DNA of 38,658 nucleotides, taken from an uncultured Clostridia bacterium (GTDB lineage: Bacteria; Bacillota; Clostridia; Oscillospirales; Acutalibacteraceae). Every line of letters begins with the position of its first letter. Position 1 is the first letter of the stretch. The DNA lies in assembly GCA_904399395.1 (NCBI GenBank), contig CAJFPJ010000066.1:1-38658 (forward strand), read 5' to 3'. Shown in pieces: positions 1 to 7,545 of this stretch. The notes below the pieces were generated by a model. The model was not told the DNA's origin. It saw only the letters and a list, made by a program, of their open reading frames with translations, and searched no databases. Both the position numbers and the translations under genes were made by a program.

Positions 1-685
1 AGATGGCGAAGTTATCGACAGCGTAGAGCTTGCAGATGGTGAGACTTCTTACAGTTTTGAGAATCTGGATAAGTACGATTTGACAGATGGCCATGTGTAT
101 GAATACGCGGTTTCCGAAGAACCCGTAGAAGGGTATACCAGCCAGGTGAATGGCTATGATATCATCAATACGGTGGAGCAGGCCTATTTTGATATCAACG
201 GTATGAAGACTTGGGAGAATGTGCCCGATGGAGAAACTCTCCCCGAGATTACAATAATCCTTTATAAAAATGGGGAAGAAGTGGGACGCACCACTGCTTC
301 GGAAGACACCTACTGGGAATATAGCTTCCAGAATCTGGAGCAGTATGATCTGACCACTGGCCAGGAGAATGTGTATACGGTGGCAGAGGTTCCTGTGGAA
401 GGCTATGAAACAGAAATCACAGGGTATGACATTGTGAATACCTATGTGACAGAAGAAATTCCAGATGAGCCCACTCCTGAAACTCCTCCTGAGGAAATTC
501 CCGACGACGATACACCTCTGACGCCTCCTGGCGACGGCACGGAAGAGATTCCGGACGACGATACGCCTCTTGGACCTCCCACTACTGGTGAAGCAGAAAA
601 TCTTCTGCCTGTAGCTTTAGCTGCGGTTTCTGTAACAGGACTCTTCGTTCTGACAATTGTCCGCAGAAAGACGGTTAAGGAGTAA
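1..685 (+). CDS. Cna-B repeat surface protein, 3' end only, sortase-anchored
   Basis: The reading frame is open from the first complete codon at base 2, so this is the C-terminal 227 residues of a longer protein. Two Cna-B-type beta-sandwich repeats are visible, one partial and one complete. Both contain a tyrosine/aspartate 'YDLT' stretch followed about 25 residues later by a GYDI(I/V)NT strand. Such domains form stiff stalks in Gram-positive adhesins and pilins and often carry isopeptide bonds. A Pro/Asp/Glu-rich wall-spanning segment with the repeated unit EEIPDDDTPL follows. The tail is a cell-wall sorting signal: LGPPTTG, a hydrophobic helix, then RRKTVKE. The motif departs from canonical LPXTG, so a class-specific sortase is likely. 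The hairpin terminator at 745-779 closes the transcript. The ligand and full domain count cannot be known from this fragment. Confidence 0.9.
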   Translation, partial: DGEVIDSVELADGETSYSFENLDKYDLTDGHVYEYAVSEEPVEGYTSQVNGYDIINTVEQAYFDINGMKTWENVPDGETLPEITIILYKNGEEVGRTTASEDTYWEYSFQNLEQYDLTTGQENVYTVAEVPVEGYETEITGYDIVNTYVTEEIPDEPTPETPPEEIPDDDTPLTPPGDGTEEIPDDDTPLGPPTTGEAENLLPVALAAVSVTGLFVLTIVRRKTVKE

Positions 686-744
686 TATTCGAATATTGCT
701 TGCAATATTTCAATAGTATTCTTCCCTGGTGGGTAAACGAAATG

Positions 745-779
745 CCGCTCCGCTGCATTGCAGCGGAGCGGTTTGTTTT
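745..779 (+). terminator. Intrinsic terminator of the Cna-B protein gene
   Basis: A GC-rich inverted repeat has 13-base arms (745-757 and 759-771) that are perfectly complementary; a few central bases must open to form the loop. It is followed by GTTTGTTTT. It lies 60 bases after the stop codon. Confidence 0.85.
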
Positions 780-859
780 CTGCCTGCATTCTGTCGGAAA
801 AAGTGAGAAACCAATCCCGAGGAAAGGATAGAAAAATCTGGCTTTCTTCTGCTTGCACC

Positions 860-888
860 TTGTTTTTTTCGAGAAAATATGCTATATA
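860..888 (+). promoter_or_regulatory. Candidate sigma-A promoter for the glycine riboswitch transcript
   Basis: TTGTTT (860-865) and TATATA (883-888) are separated by 17 bases, between the upstream terminator and the riboswitch. The -10 matches consensus at four of six positions, so this is a modest prediction supported mainly by position. Confidence 0.45.
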
Positions 889-912
889 CAAATATAGATG
901 CAATAACCTGTA

Positions 913-1027
913 CCGGCAGACTTTACCATTGGTTTGCCGGAAACTCTGGAGAGTTCCCTCTTATTGGGACGCCGAAGGTGTAAGGTGCGCTGCAAAGCTC
1001 ACTGATCTCTCAGGCAAAAGGACAGAG
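913..1027 (+). ncRNA. Glycine riboswitch, single aptamer with an upstream stem
   Basis: The aptamer core runs from CTCTGGAGAG (944-953) through GGACGCCGAAGG (967-978) to CTCTCAGGCAAAAGGACAGAG ending at 1027. These are the conserved blocks of the gcvT glycine riboswitch, and CTCTG/CAGAG forms P1. Only one full aptamer is present. A separate hairpin (CCGGCA 913-918 with TGCCGG 935-940) sits directly upstream, where type-2 singlet glycine riboswitches carry a 'ghost aptamer' stem. A terminator follows at 1055-1091 and an AGCS symporter gene at 1142. The 3' P1 strand plus the next base (CAGAGC) could also pair with GCTCTT just before the terminator. The direction of control is not decidable by eye. 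Confidence 0.93.
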
Positions 1028-1054
1028 CGCAAAATGCGGATGTTCTGCTCTTTG

Positions 1055-1091
1055 GGGGCTGACGGGGTTTCCGTCGGCTCCTTCTTTTTTT
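1055..1091 (+). terminator. Riboswitch expression-platform terminator
   Basis: Arms GGGGCTGACGG (1055-1065) and CCGTCGGCTCC (1071-1081) pair over 11 positions with two G-U wobbles, followed by TTCTTTTTTT. It lies between the glycine aptamer and the symporter start, so transcription into the symporter gene is probably decided here. Confidence 0.88.
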
Positions 1092-1141
1092 GTCACTAGG
1101 CATCTGGGGTTAGAAAGCGGGAAAAAGGAAAGGGAAGAACA

Positions 1142-2554
1142 ATGGAACAAGTAAATGCATTTTTAAAGCAAGTGAGCGACTTTGTATGGGGGATTCCGTT
1201 GATTGTTTTGATTTTGGCAACGGGAATCTATCTTACAATACGACTAAAAGGAGTGCAGTTTCGGCATTTGGGAAAGGCGCTTCGCTTTATGTTTAAAAAC
1301 GAAGAGGATGGAAGCGGAGAGGTCTCTAGTTTCGGGGCTCTCTGTACGGCCCTTTCCGCTACGATAGGAACAGGGAATATCGTGGGTGTTGCCACAGCCC
1401 TGGTAGCCGGTGGGCCGGGAGCTCTTTTCTGGATGTGGATGGCGGCCTTTTTCGGAATGGCTACCAAATATGCGGAAGGTGTTCTTGCTATACGGTATAG
1501 AACAATCGATGCGAAAGGCCATGTTTTGGGAGGCCCCTTTTATTATATTCAGAATGGAATGGGACCGAAATGGAAATGGCTCGCAAAGATTTTTGCATTC
1601 TTTGGTATGTGCGTAGGCCTTTTAGGAATCGGCACCATGACCCAGGTAAACGGCATAGCCTCTGCTGTGAATACAGCGTTTGATGCAGAAAATCAGTGGT
1701 GTGTTACTCTTTTCGGCAGGGAATATTCCTGGACGGTGGTGATTACCGCTATAGTTGTGACTTTGGCGGTGGCTTTTGTGGTGATCGGAGGATTGAAGCG
1801 GATCGCCAAGGTTTCGGAAGTAATCGTGCCCTTTATGGCCGTTCTGTATATTTTGGTGTGCGGAGTAATCCTGGTTCTCAACGCACAAGAGATTCCTGCT
1901 GCATTAGGAGAAATTTTTGCAGATGCTTTCGGTCTGCGGGCTGCGGCGGGAGGCGCTCTGGGCTCTGTGATGGTGGCTATGCAGATGGGAATTGCCCGGG
2001 GAATTTTTTCAAATGAGGCCGGTCTAGGTAGTGCGCCTATTGCGGCGGCCGCAGCCAAAACCAACCATCCGGCCCGGCAGGGGCTCGTATCCATGACAGG
2101 TACTTTTATTGATACGATTATTGTATGTACCATGACGGGTATTACCATCGTGCTGACCGATTCCTGGAATAAAGGGCTGGACGGAGCCGCCGTTACCACC
2201 CGGGCGTTTCAGGAAGGGTTGCCTCTTCCGGCGGAAGTCAGTTCCTTTCTTCTGATGGTCTGCCTGGTGTTTTTTGGTTTCACAACAATATTGGGATGGG
2301 ATTATTACAGCGAGCGGTGTTTGGAATATCTTTCCGGCGGCCGGAAAAAGGCTTTGCTGGTATTTCGGTGGCTTTACATTCTGGCGGTTCTTCTGGGGCC
2401 TTTCCTTACGGTGCAGGCTGTGTGGACCATTGCGGATATTTTCAATGCACTGATGGCGATTCCCAATTTGATCGCTCTGGTAGTATTGAGCGGTGTGGTG
2501 GTAACGGAGACGCGTTCCTATTTTAATAGCCCGGAAAGTCGACTGCGCCGGTAA
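1142..2554 (+). CDS. agcS: Sodium:alanine/glycine symporter, AGCS family
   Basis: This 470-residue multi-pass membrane protein has the usual length of the alanine or glycine:cation symporter family (TC 2.A.25). It imports alanine or glycine with Na+ across the cytoplasmic membrane. Visible family blocks are SFGALCTALSATIGTGNIVG at residues 63-82, GGPG near 90-93, GGPFYYIQNGMG near 130-141 and ARGIFSNEAG at 285-294. About eleven hydrophobic segments can be counted. The ATG follows a purine-rich site (AGGAAAGGG). The glycine riboswitch directly upstream points to glycine as a physiological substrate or signal. No partner gene shares the transcript. Confidence 0.95.
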   Translation: MEQVNAFLKQVSDFVWGIPLIVLILATGIYLTIRLKGVQFRHLGKALRFMFKNEEDGSGEVSSFGALCTALSATIGTGNIVGVATALVAGGPGALFWMWMAAFFGMATKYAEGVLAIRYRTIDAKGHVLGGPFYYIQNGMGPKWKWLAKIFAFFGMCVGLLGIGTMTQVNGIASAVNTAFDAENQWCVTLFGREYSWTVVITAIVVTLAVAFVVIGGLKRIAKVSEVIVPFMAVLYILVCGVILVLNAQEIPAALGEIFADAFGLRAAAGGALGSVMVAMQMGIARGIFSNEAGLGSAPIAAAAAKTNHPARQGLVSMTGTFIDTIIVCTMTGITIVLTDSWNKGLDGAAVTTRAFQEGLPLPAEVSSFLLMVCLVFFGFTTILGWDYYSERCLEYLSGGRKKALLVFRWLYILAVLLGPFLTVQAVWTIADIFNALMAIPNLIALVVLSGVVVTETRSYFNSPESRLRR

Positions 2555-2567
2555 TGGTTTTGCTAAA

Positions 2568-2612
2568 GAATCCAGAATTCTGAAGATAGACGTATATATT
2601 GAATCTGGATTC
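2568..2612 (+). repeat. Inverted repeat downstream of the symporter gene
   Basis: Arms 2568-2580 (GAATCCAGAATTC) and 2601-2612 (GAATCTGGATTC) pair with one bulged A. No U-tract follows, so it is not a typical intrinsic terminator. It could protect the 3' end of the message or act as a protein site. Confidence 0.5.
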
Positions 2613-2644
2613 AGAAATCCAGCGGTTGATTCAAAATTTCCTTC

Positions 2645-2673
2645 TTGCAGAAAGTTTTTCTTCTATGTATAGT
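2645..2673 (+). promoter_or_regulatory. Candidate promoter for the GH-A glycosidase gene
   Basis: TTGCAG (2645-2650), a 17-base spacer and TATAGT (2668-2673). The -10 matches at five positions and the -35 at three. The predicted start would leave a leader of about 75 bases that contains the two palindromes at 2709-2739. Confidence 0.45.
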
Positions 2674-2708
2674 GAAGATGTAGCCCTATTGGATGGGAGA
2701 TATAAACA

Positions 2709-2739
2709 GGGGATCCCCTTTAGGAAGGGATTTCCTAAA
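2709..2739 (+). repeat. Two adjacent palindromes directly upstream of the glycosidase RBS
   Basis: GGGGATCCCC (2709-2718) is a perfect 10-base palindrome. TTTAGGAA and TTCCTAAA (2719-2726 and 2732-2739) form an 8-bp hairpin with a 5-base loop. The hairpin ends two bases before the AAGGAGG ribosome binding site (2741-2747), so it could be an operator or affect translation. Confidence 0.5.
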
Positions 2740-2755
2740 AAAGGAGGAGATTGTA

Positions 2756-4066
2756 TTGAAACCGCTGAAGGATTACAGTTTTGTTAGGGGCTTTAATTAC
2801 ACGCAAAGCAATGTGTGGACCGACACAAACTTCTGGGAGGAATATGACCATGATATTGTGGATCGGGACATGGGCTATGCGGAACGGCTAAGGCTCAACA
2901 GCGCAAGGATTTTTCTGACGTATTCCTCTTATGTAAAAAACAAGGAGCAATTTCTGGCCAATGTGAAGGATTTTGTGCGGACTGCGTGGGCCCATGGAAT
3001 CACCACAAACCCCATTATCTATCACGGCATGCGTTTTTTGCCGGAAGATTTTACCCCCGAGGCCCGGCGCAGCGGTGAACCGCCTAAAACTCTGCTCGAT
3101 AAAAGCTGCTGGGTGCTGGGAGAGCGGTACTTCGACGATTTGTATGAAGCCATCGGCAAGGAACCGGGTCTTTTGTTCTGGGATATTTCCAACGAACCGG
3201 GATACCGTAGAAAATTGGACGACTGTTGCTGGTATCCGGAGGAACCGGCATATAGACATGACCGCTATCCAGCTGAAGCTCCCGATGAAAAGGAAATGAA
3301 GGAGCTTCGCTACAGGCAGGAGTTGGTGTGGGAATTTATCCGCCATTTCTGCAAATATGTCAAGAACCGGGATCCGGAAAACGCTATCGGTGTCGGGAAT
3401 ACATTTATATTCGAGACAGAGGCCAGCGGAACGGCTGATTTGGTGGATATTATTGTTTTCCATGACTATTATGAGACTCGAAGCCGTGTGCGGGAGATCT
3501 ATGAGCAGGCGCTGGAACTCAGCCGGAAGTATGGAAAGCCAGTCATCAACAATGAAACCTGCTGTATTGGTAGGGCCAACAATTACGATATGGTGTTGGA
3601 ATTGATTTCAGAGTATCCCTTTGGCTGGTATGTATTTGAGCTGATGATCGGCGCTGATGTATGGAATCGGGTGCATGGTATTGTCTATCCGGATGGAAAG
3701 GTTCGGGATCCTTCTATCGTAGCCGCGCTGTTTGGCTTTTACCGCAAGCGGGATGAAGGAATCATCATGCCTGATGTGAACCAAGAGCATCACGTGGATA
3801 AGGTGATTGAATTTTCAAAACGGGTTCTGGAGAAAACTAAAAATAGTTTTCGGGGGGATCACAGCCGCGATGTGGATGAACTTCTGGAGGCTTGTGAATA
3901 CGCCGCTAATCTGCTGGAGGGAGGGGAATTAGTGCCCATGGCCTATCCTCCTACAGCGAAAGTGGCTGCATACCGCAGGCAGGAAAACCCGAATGCGGAT
4001 GAAATCAAAGACTGGCTAATGGAATTGTTAGGCACTCTGAAGAAGGCTTGTCATATTCTTTCGTAA
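2756..4066 (+). CDS. Putative clan GH-A glycoside hydrolase (GH5-like), cytoplasmic
   Basis: A 436-residue protein starting at TTG 2756, chosen because AAGGAGG lies nine bases upstream. A longer frame from ATG 2693 has no such site. The sequence reads like a TIM-barrel glycosidase: GFNYTQS near the N-terminus, then DISNEP with the probable acid/base Glu147, and later INNET with the probable nucleophile Glu267. This order (NEP on strand 4, ET on strand 7) is characteristic of clan GH-A families such as GH5. There is no signal peptide, so the substrate is likely an imported oligosaccharide or glycoside. No transporter or regulator sits beside it. The exact family and substrate are unknown to me; other GH-A families are possible. 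Confidence 0.7.
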   Translation: MKPLKDYSFVRGFNYTQSNVWTDTNFWEEYDHDIVDRDMGYAERLRLNSARIFLTYSSYVKNKEQFLANVKDFVRTAWAHGITTNPIIYHGMRFLPEDFTPEARRSGEPPKTLLDKSCWVLGERYFDDLYEAIGKEPGLLFWDISNEPGYRRKLDDCCWYPEEPAYRHDRYPAEAPDEKEMKELRYRQELVWEFIRHFCKYVKNRDPENAIGVGNTFIFETEASGTADLVDIIVFHDYYETRSRVREIYEQALELSRKYGKPVINNETCCIGRANNYDMVLELISEYPFGWYVFELMIGADVWNRVHGIVYPDGKVRDPSIVAALFGFYRKRDEGIIMPDVNQEHHVDKVIEFSKRVLEKTKNSFRGDHSRDVDELLEACEYAANLLEGGELVPMAYPPTAKVAAYRRQENPNADEIKDWLMELLGTLKKACHILS

Positions 4067-4110
4067 TATAAACGGAGGATTTCTTCTATAATCTATATGC
4101 TTTTAAATAA

Positions 4111-4166
4111 CGCCTCGTCTGCCTTCGGTAACTGAGTCGAAGACTGACGAGGCGCGTTGGTTTTTG
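4111..4166 (+). terminator. Terminator between the glycosidase and MATE genes
   Basis: Arms CGCCTCGTC (4111-4119) and GACGAGGCG (4146-4154) enclose a second small stem (CTTCG with CGAAG). CGTTGGTTTTTG follows. It lies 44 bases past the stop codon. Confidence 0.8.
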
Positions 4167-4180
4167 TGTAGTCTTTTTTC

Positions 4181-4209
4181 TTGACTTTCCTACGGGAATT
4201 CATTAGGAT
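4181..4209 (+). promoter_or_regulatory. Candidate promoter of the MATE exporter gene
   Basis: TTGACT (4181-4186), a 17-base spacer and TAGGAT (4204-4209). The -35 matches at five positions and the -10 at four. It sits between the preceding terminator and the coding region. Confidence 0.5.
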
Positions 4210-4314
4210 AGAGGAGGCGTAAAAAACCGTATAAAATTCCGGTTGAAGAAGCTGTTGAGGGCTTTCACCCAGCCGGACGAAAATCAGGAAAAGCATAAAG
4301 GGGTATATGAGGAT

Positions 4315-5757
4315 ATGAGAGAAAGGGCCGGAAAAATGGCAGGCACAAAGGAGACGGCAAAAGTCAACGGGATAACGGAGGGAGTCATCTGGAAACAACT
4401 GCTTTCATTTTTCTTTCCTATCGTTTTGGGAACGTTTTTCCAACAGTTGTATAACACAACGGACGCCGTTATTGTAGGAAATTTTGTGGGAAAAGAGGCC
4501 CTTGCGGCTGTAGGCGGCTCCACAGGTACATTGATTAACCTGCTGGTGGGCTTTTTTGTGGGGCTTTCCTCCGGAGCTACCGTCATCATTTCCCAATATT
4601 ATGGGGCCAGGAACACAGAAAATGTGGAAAAATCTGTTCACACTGCGCTTGCTCTTTCCATAGTGGGAGGAGCTGTAATCATGGTTTTGGGAATTGTTTT
4701 TTCCAGATGGGCTCTTTCCGCTATGGGAACACCGGATGACATTATGGATTATTCCGTTACGTATATGTGCATTTATATGCTGGGGATGATTCCTTCTTTG
4801 ATTTATAATATGGGTTCCGGTATTCTGCGGGCTGTAGGGGATTCAAAACGGCCTCTGTATTTTCTTATTGTAAGCTGCATTGCCAACATTGTGCTGGATC
4901 TCCTCTTTGTAGTAGTCTTTGGCCTGGGTGTTGCGGGCGTAGGCATTGCTACCGTTCTTTCTCAGGTGATCAGCGCAGTTCTGGTGGTGGTAGCGCTTTT
5001 GCGCACGGAAGATTCCTATAGGCTGTATGTGCGAAAAATTCGGTTTACGAGTAGCATTCTACGCCGAATTGTGACCATAGGTATTCCGGCGGGGCTTCAG
5101 TCGGTAATGTATTCTGTTTCCAATATAATCATCCAGGCCAGCGTCAATACTTTTGGAACGGATACTGTAGCGGCCTGGACGGCTTACAGCAAAATAGACG
5201 GCCTATTCTGGATGATTATGGGGGCCTTTGGTGTTTCTATTATGACCTTTGTGGGGCAGAATTTTGGCGCACAGAAATATGACCGGATTCAAAAAAGCGT
5301 TCGTGTGTGTTTGGGAATGGCTTTCGGAGTCTCCATTGCAATGAGCATTGTTCTTTTGCTTACAGGCCAGTATATTTATCTATTGTTTACCAACGACAGC
5401 AAGGTGATCGAATGCGGTGTGACGATCCTCAAAAGTCTGGTTCCCTTTTATGCTACATATGTGTGCATTGAAATCTTATCCGGAGCTGTCAGAGGAACGG
5501 GAGATGCGGTTATCCCGATGTTAATGACTTGCGTGGGTGTTTGTGTACTCCGTGTGATTTGGATCTTTGTAGCTGTTCCTCAGTGGCATACGATCCAGAT
5601 GGTAGCTTACAGTTATCCTGTAACTTGGGTCATCACGTCCCTTTTGTTTATTCTGTATTATTGGAAGAGTGGCTGGCTCAAACGCCGCAGTATCGCCATG
5701 GGTTTTGGCTGGAATGAGGGGAAACAGAATCCGGAAGCCACTGACCCAAAGGCATAG
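4315..5757 (+). CDS. MATE family multidrug/metabolite exporter
   Basis: A twelve-segment membrane protein of the MATE (MatE x2) family, which exports organic cations, drugs or metabolites using Na+ or H+ gradients. The opening ITEGVIWKQLLSFFFPI followed by GTFFQQLYNTTDAVIVG is the typical first-helix pattern. The second half repeats it with GIPAGLQSVMYSVSN and then FVGQNFGAQ. The frame extends back to a TTG at 4243 with no suitably spaced ribosome binding site. ATG 4315 (AAAGGGG 11 bases upstream) and ATG 4336 (AAAGGG 8 bases upstream) are both better, and the first is reported. No MarR- or MerR-type regulator is adjacent, so the substrate is unknown. Confidence 0.92.
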   Translation: MRERAGKMAGTKETAKVNGITEGVIWKQLLSFFFPIVLGTFFQQLYNTTDAVIVGNFVGKEALAAVGGSTGTLINLLVGFFVGLSSGATVIISQYYGARNTENVEKSVHTALALSIVGGAVIMVLGIVFSRWALSAMGTPDDIMDYSVTYMCIYMLGMIPSLIYNMGSGILRAVGDSKRPLYFLIVSCIANIVLDLLFVVVFGLGVAGVGIATVLSQVISAVLVVVALLRTEDSYRLYVRKIRFTSSILRRIVTIGIPAGLQSVMYSVSNIIIQASVNTFGTDTVAAWTAYSKIDGLFWMIMGAFGVSIMTFVGQNFGAQKYDRIQKSVRVCLGMAFGVSIAMSIVLLLTGQYIYLLFTNDSKVIECGVTILKSLVPFYATYVCIEILSGAVRGTGDAVIPMLMTCVGVCVLRVIWIFVAVPQWHTIQMVAYSYPVTWVITSLLFILYYWKSGWLKRRSIAMGFGWNEGKQNPEATDPKA

Positions 5758-5810
5758 AGAATATGGAGAGAGCTTATTTCAGGGAACACGGCTTCCTCCG
5801 AATATAAAGA

Positions 5811-5852
5811 AAGAGCCGTATCTGCTATTCTCTGAGCGGATACGGCTCTTTT
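5811..5852. terminator. Bidirectional terminator between the MATE gene and uraA
   Basis: Arms AAGAGCCGTATC (5811-5822) and GATACGGCTCTT (5839-5850) form a perfect 12-bp stem. U-rich tails exist on both strands: TTTT on plus, and CTTTCTTTA on minus. The two genes converge here. Confidence 0.88.
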
Positions 5853-5881
5853 CAAGTTTGCGGCAAGACACCAGTCAGTGC

Positions 5882-7234
5882 TCACACCTTGAAGGATACA
5901 GGGGGCTCTTCTTCTTTGACAGCTTCCCCATCGTCAAACACGTAATCGTTGCCGGGAAGAATGATATTCAGGAGAATTCCAGCAATAGCAGCGATGGCAA
6001 GGCCTGAAAGTGTTAAAGTGAATTCAGGGGTGATAGTGAAGGTAAGGCCTGTAGAACCAAAGCCTAAGGCACACACTAGAATGACAGCTGCAATAATTAG
6101 ATTGCGGGACTTTGTGAAATCTACCTTGTTTTCTACCAGATTTCTGGCGCCGATGGCGGAGATCATACCGTACAGAACAAAGGAAATACCTCCAATGATA
6201 GCTGTGGGAATGGTCTGGATGGCCGCTCCAAATTTTGGGAAGAAAGAAAGCAGGATAGCGAAGCAAGCCGCAATACGCATCACTCGGGGATCGTAGACTT
6301 TTGTAAGAGCCAGCACGCCGGTGTTTTCACCGTAGGTAGTGTTCGCAGGGCCTCCGAAAAAGCCTGCCATAGTAGTTGCGAGGCCATCCCCCAGAAGAGT
6401 CCTGTGCAGACCTGGCTTGGCCAGATAATTCTGCCCGCAGGTGGCGCTGATAGCGGCAATATCGCCGATATGCTCCATCATGGTGGCCAGAGCGATCGGC
6501 ATAATAGTCAAGATTGCGCTGATATCAAATTTAGAAAAGGCAGAAGGGTTCAGTGCGATGCCAAAGAGATCCGCATTGTTGATAGCGGTGAAATCCACAG
6601 CGTTCATGCAGAGGGCTGCAATATATGAAACCACGATACCGATGAGTATAGGCAAGATTTTAACCATTCCCCTGCCGAAAATATTGCAAATGATGACGGT
6701 GGCCAGAGCGATGAAGGCCAAAAGCCAGTTTTCAGAACAGTTGGAAATGGCGTTGGGCGCCAGAGTCAGACCGATGGAAATGATGATGGGGCCGGTGACA
6801 ACAGGCGGGAAGAAGCGCATAATCTTTTTTACACCAAAGGCGGCAATCAGGCCGGAGAGCACCAGATATACCAACCCTGCAACTACCACGCCGCCGCAGG
6901 CATAGGGGAGCTTTTCCAGATTGGCAACGGCATTTCCTGCCTCATCTTTTACCATGGGAGCTACGATAGCAAAGCCGCCTAAAAAGGCAAAGGAAGAACC
7001 CAAAAAGGCAGGAACTTTTCCTTTCGTAAAGAAGTGGAAAAGTAACGTGCCCAGCCCGGCCATCAGCAGGGCAGTGGAAACGTCCAATCCCGTGATCAGA
7101 GGTACCAGCACAGTAGCGCCGAACATGGCGAAGGTGTGCTGCAGGCCCAAAATCACCATTTTGGGGATTCCGAGTTTTCTGGCATCGTAAATACCGCTTT
7201 CACCGATCACGACTTTTTTTTCGTTTTCGTTCAT
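5882..7234 (-). CDS. uraA: Uracil permease, NCS2 family
   Basis: A 450-residue membrane transporter of the nucleobase:cation symporter-2 family, which imports uracil with protons for pyrimidine salvage. The start has a GAGGAGG site eight bases upstream. Family marks are FLGSSFAF at residues 78-85, MMEHIGD at 252-258 (with the glutamate and histidine that line the UraA substrate site) and YGENTGVLAL at 301-310, where NCS2 proteins carry the second key glutamate. About fourteen hydrophobic segments are visible, as expected. The EHIGD pattern favours uracil over xanthine, but specificity is inferred. The gene is transcribed alone, behind a long leader with a terminator and an upstream reading frame (7321-7448). 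Confidence 0.93.
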   Translation of the reverse strand: MNENEKKVVIGESGIYDARKLGIPKMVILGLQHTFAMFGATVLVPLITGLDVSTALLMAGLGTLLFHFFTKGKVPAFLGSSFAFLGGFAIVAPMVKDEAGNAVANLEKLPYACGGVVVAGLVYLVLSGLIAAFGVKKIMRFFPPVVTGPIIISIGLTLAPNAISNCSENWLLAFIALATVIICNIFGRGMVKILPILIGIVVSYIAALCMNAVDFTAINNADLFGIALNPSAFSKFDISAILTIMPIALATMMEHIGDIAAISATCGQNYLAKPGLHRTLLGDGLATTMAGFFGGPANTTYGENTGVLALTKVYDPRVMRIAACFAILLSFFPKFGAAIQTIPTAIIGGISFVLYGMISAIGARNLVENKVDFTKSRNLIIAAVILVCALGFGSTGLTFTITPEFTLTLSGLAIAAIAGILLNIILPGNDYVFDDGEAVKEEEPPVSFKV

Positions 7235-7320
7235 GTAAGAACCTCCTCAAATTAAAATTCAATCCCCAGGGAGAGCAGACGACTACGGAAGCACAGCCTG
7301 CCTTCGGAGATGAAAGGGCA

Positions 7321-7363
7321 TAAAAAAAGGCATCCGCTTTCTTTAACAGAAAAAGCAATGCCT
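7321..7363 (-). terminator. Leader terminator (attenuator) upstream of uraA
   Basis: On the minus strand AGGCAT (7363-7358) pairs with ATGCCT (7333-7328), with further partly complementary bases inside, and a run of seven U follows (7328-7322). It sits 87 bases before the uraA start and within the same transcript, so it should reduce read-through into uraA unless prevented. Confidence 0.85.
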
Positions 7364-7448
7364 AAAAGAGAAACAGGAAAATTCTTCCTGCTCGAAAAGG
7401 AGAAGGAAGCTGAAAGGAACACAGTGTTATATTCCGTTTATCCGTCAT
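7362..7448 (-). CDS. Putative 28-residue leader peptide upstream of uraA
   Basis: An ATG at 7448 has AAGGAG nine bases upstream on the minus strand and opens a frame of 28 codons ending in TAG at 7362. The predicted peptide begins MTDKRNITLC and ends in a Phe/Leu-rich run, IFLFLF, read from a U-rich stretch. A small hairpin (7374-7390, CAGGAA with TTCCTG) precedes that stretch. The stop codon overlaps the first bases of the leader terminator stem, so a ribosome reaching it would cover the stem. The arrangement recalls the pyrBI (pyrL) leader of enterobacteria, where ribosome position relative to RNA polymerase controls termination. No homologue is known to me; translation is inferred from the ribosome site and layout. 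Confidence 0.55.
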   Translation of the reverse strand: MTDKRNITLCSFQLPSPFRAGRIFLFLF

Positions 7449-7478
7449 GTTTCGCTGCTCCTTCACATATTTTTTACA

Positions 7479-7507
7479 ATTCTAGCAGACCTTCCTCAAA
7501 ATAGCAA
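7479..7507 (-). promoter_or_regulatory. Promoter of the uraA transcript
   Basis: On the minus strand TTGCTA (7507-7502), a 17-base spacer and TAGAAT (7484-7479). It gives a leader of roughly 240 bases ahead of uraA. Confidence 0.65.
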
Positions 7508-7545
7508 GTTTATTTAAGAAAAATAGGAAAGAATATGGAATTATA

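Noticed and set aside
442-903. 153-codon open frame on the minus strand over the Cna-B gene end
   Set aside because: It is antisense to the repetitive Pro/Asp-rich wall-spanning region and crosses the terminator; no ribosome site and low-complexity protein.
758-1099. 113-codon plus-strand frame across the riboswitch
   Set aside because: It lies over a terminator, promoter and structured RNA; the start sits in the terminator stem.
2599-2787. 62-codon frame before the glycosidase
   Set aside because: No ribosome site; it overlaps the promoter and the true start region of the glycosidase in another frame.
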